The notes beneath the pieces were generated by a model. That model was not told where the DNA came from and did no database searches. It worked only from the letters and a program-made list of their open reading frames with translations. Made by a program: the position numbers and the translations under genes. From an uncultured Bacteroidales bacterium (GTDB lineage Bacteria; Bacteroidota; Bacteroidia; Bacteroidales; P3): a DNA stretch of 62,642 nucleotides. Location: positions 1 through 62,642 of the forward strand of contig ONFR01000012.1 in NCBI GenBank assembly GCA_900317125.1, written 5' to 3'. Shown piece by piece: positions 62,392-62,642 of this stretch; within the stretch, counting starts at the first letter, position 1; every line of letters begins with the position of its first letter.

Positions 62392-62485
62392 ATTTCGAGC
62401 AGGTACAATCCAATGACCAATATGGGTTCAATACTGCCTGTCACCCCGGCGGTGTTGGGCAAAGGCGGTGCCGCATGGGGCACGG

Positions 62486-62642
62486 CTATTCCACCACCAG
62501 TTTCTCGATAGCAGCGGTCCGGTCTGTCTTCGCCCTCACAGCATAGGTGCCTCTTGGCAGATGGCTGATGTCGAGTGTCACACTCTGTGTCATGTCCTCG
62601 CAGGTGCGGCGGATAAGTGTCCGTCCATTCATGTCAATCACT
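62486..62642 (-). CDS. T9SS cargo protein, C-terminal fragment (cut by window edge)
   Basis: The last 52 codons of a gene entering from the right; the stop codon (TAG) is at 62486-62488. The peptide VIDMNGRTLIRR, then LDISHLPRGTYAVRAKT and the end AAIEKLVVE, is the second half of a type A T9SS sorting domain. Such domains route the protein through the type IX system for surface attachment or release. The functional part lies beyond the edge. Confidence 0.75.
   Translation of the reverse strand, partial: VIDMNGRTLIRRTCEDMTQSVTLDISHLPRGTYAVRAKTDRTAAIEKLVVE

Larger units (their letters stand above)
62115..62485. other. 371-bp gene-free interval with palindromes and one dispersed repeat
   Basis: No gene. 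It contains the CTAAYGACCG repeat at 62204-62236 (minus) and four odd palindromes. These are ACTCC-TAC-GGAGT at 62235-62247 and again at 62285-62297, CCCC-GTA-GGGG at 62335-62345, and CTCC-GTA-GGAG at 62381-62391. The spacing is about 46-50 bases. The first palindrome abuts the dispersed repeat. Confidence 0.6.

Overview
The window looks like a chromosome segment of a Bacteroidota bacterium, probably order Bacteroidales. Five observations support this. There are type IX secretion (T9SS) C-terminal sorting domains. There is a SusC/TonB-dependent-receptor-style outer-membrane protein with an N-terminal carboxypeptidase-like domain. secD and secF are fused. Promoters of the Bacteroidetes type recur (TTG, about 19 nt, TAnnTTTG). 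Many lipoproteins carry a Cys followed by acidic or polar residues. Most genes look moderately GC-rich; the gene at 58340-58960 is clearly AT-richer. No insertion sequence, prophage, CRISPR array or rRNA operon was seen. The genus cannot be told from the sequence.

Layout. 1-3150: the start of gdhA (cut by the left edge), a FISUMP-type lipoprotein, an alpha/beta hydrolase and a frameshifted T9SS cargo remnant. 3151-8678, minus strand: an OmpA/PD40 envelope protein, a small secreted protein, a GT4 glycosyltransferase and a YitT-type membrane protein. 8679-12067: a hairpin-rich gap, then an ECF sigma factor with a small membrane protein and three lipoproteins; an ECF-like promoter occurs twice here. 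12234-14552: a short UvrA paralog. 14632-17507: tRNA-Gly(CCC), pnp and rpsO. 17733-21083: a Na/Pi cotransporter-like protein, purM and a HIT protein. 21139-21963: a gene-free, repeat-bearing gap. 21964-35752, minus strand: greA, then a run of five closely spaced genes transcribed from secDF through a small anchored protein, a TonB-dependent receptor, a 1608-aa secreted protein and a PorV-like barrel. 35878-40888: radC, folB, pheS, a cyclophilin, a lipoprotein and a DUF4301 protein. 41334-43112: a TPM-domain protein, LemA and an unlisted 44-codon basic gene with its own promoter and terminator. 43404-51191: two T9SS cargo proteins (2011 and 570 aa). 51371-58062: a CzcCBA-like metal efflux operon with a His/Cys-rich leader gene and a coupled NUDIX gene. 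58340-62114: a low-GC protein with uracil-DNA-glycosylase-like motifs, then a SIMPL / lipoprotein / GNAT / tocopherol-cyclase-like operon. The right edge holds the C-terminus of another T9SS cargo gene.

How the parts fit. Much of the window serves the cell envelope. SecDF drives export across the inner membrane, PorV-like proteins belong to the family that carries cargo for T9SS, and several cargo proteins are present. The most striking arrangement is that secDF appears to be co-transcribed with a TonB receptor / giant secreted protein / PorV-like trio. The ECF sigma cluster with duplicated promoters and the isolated 44-aa gene are the other two loci I would examine first.
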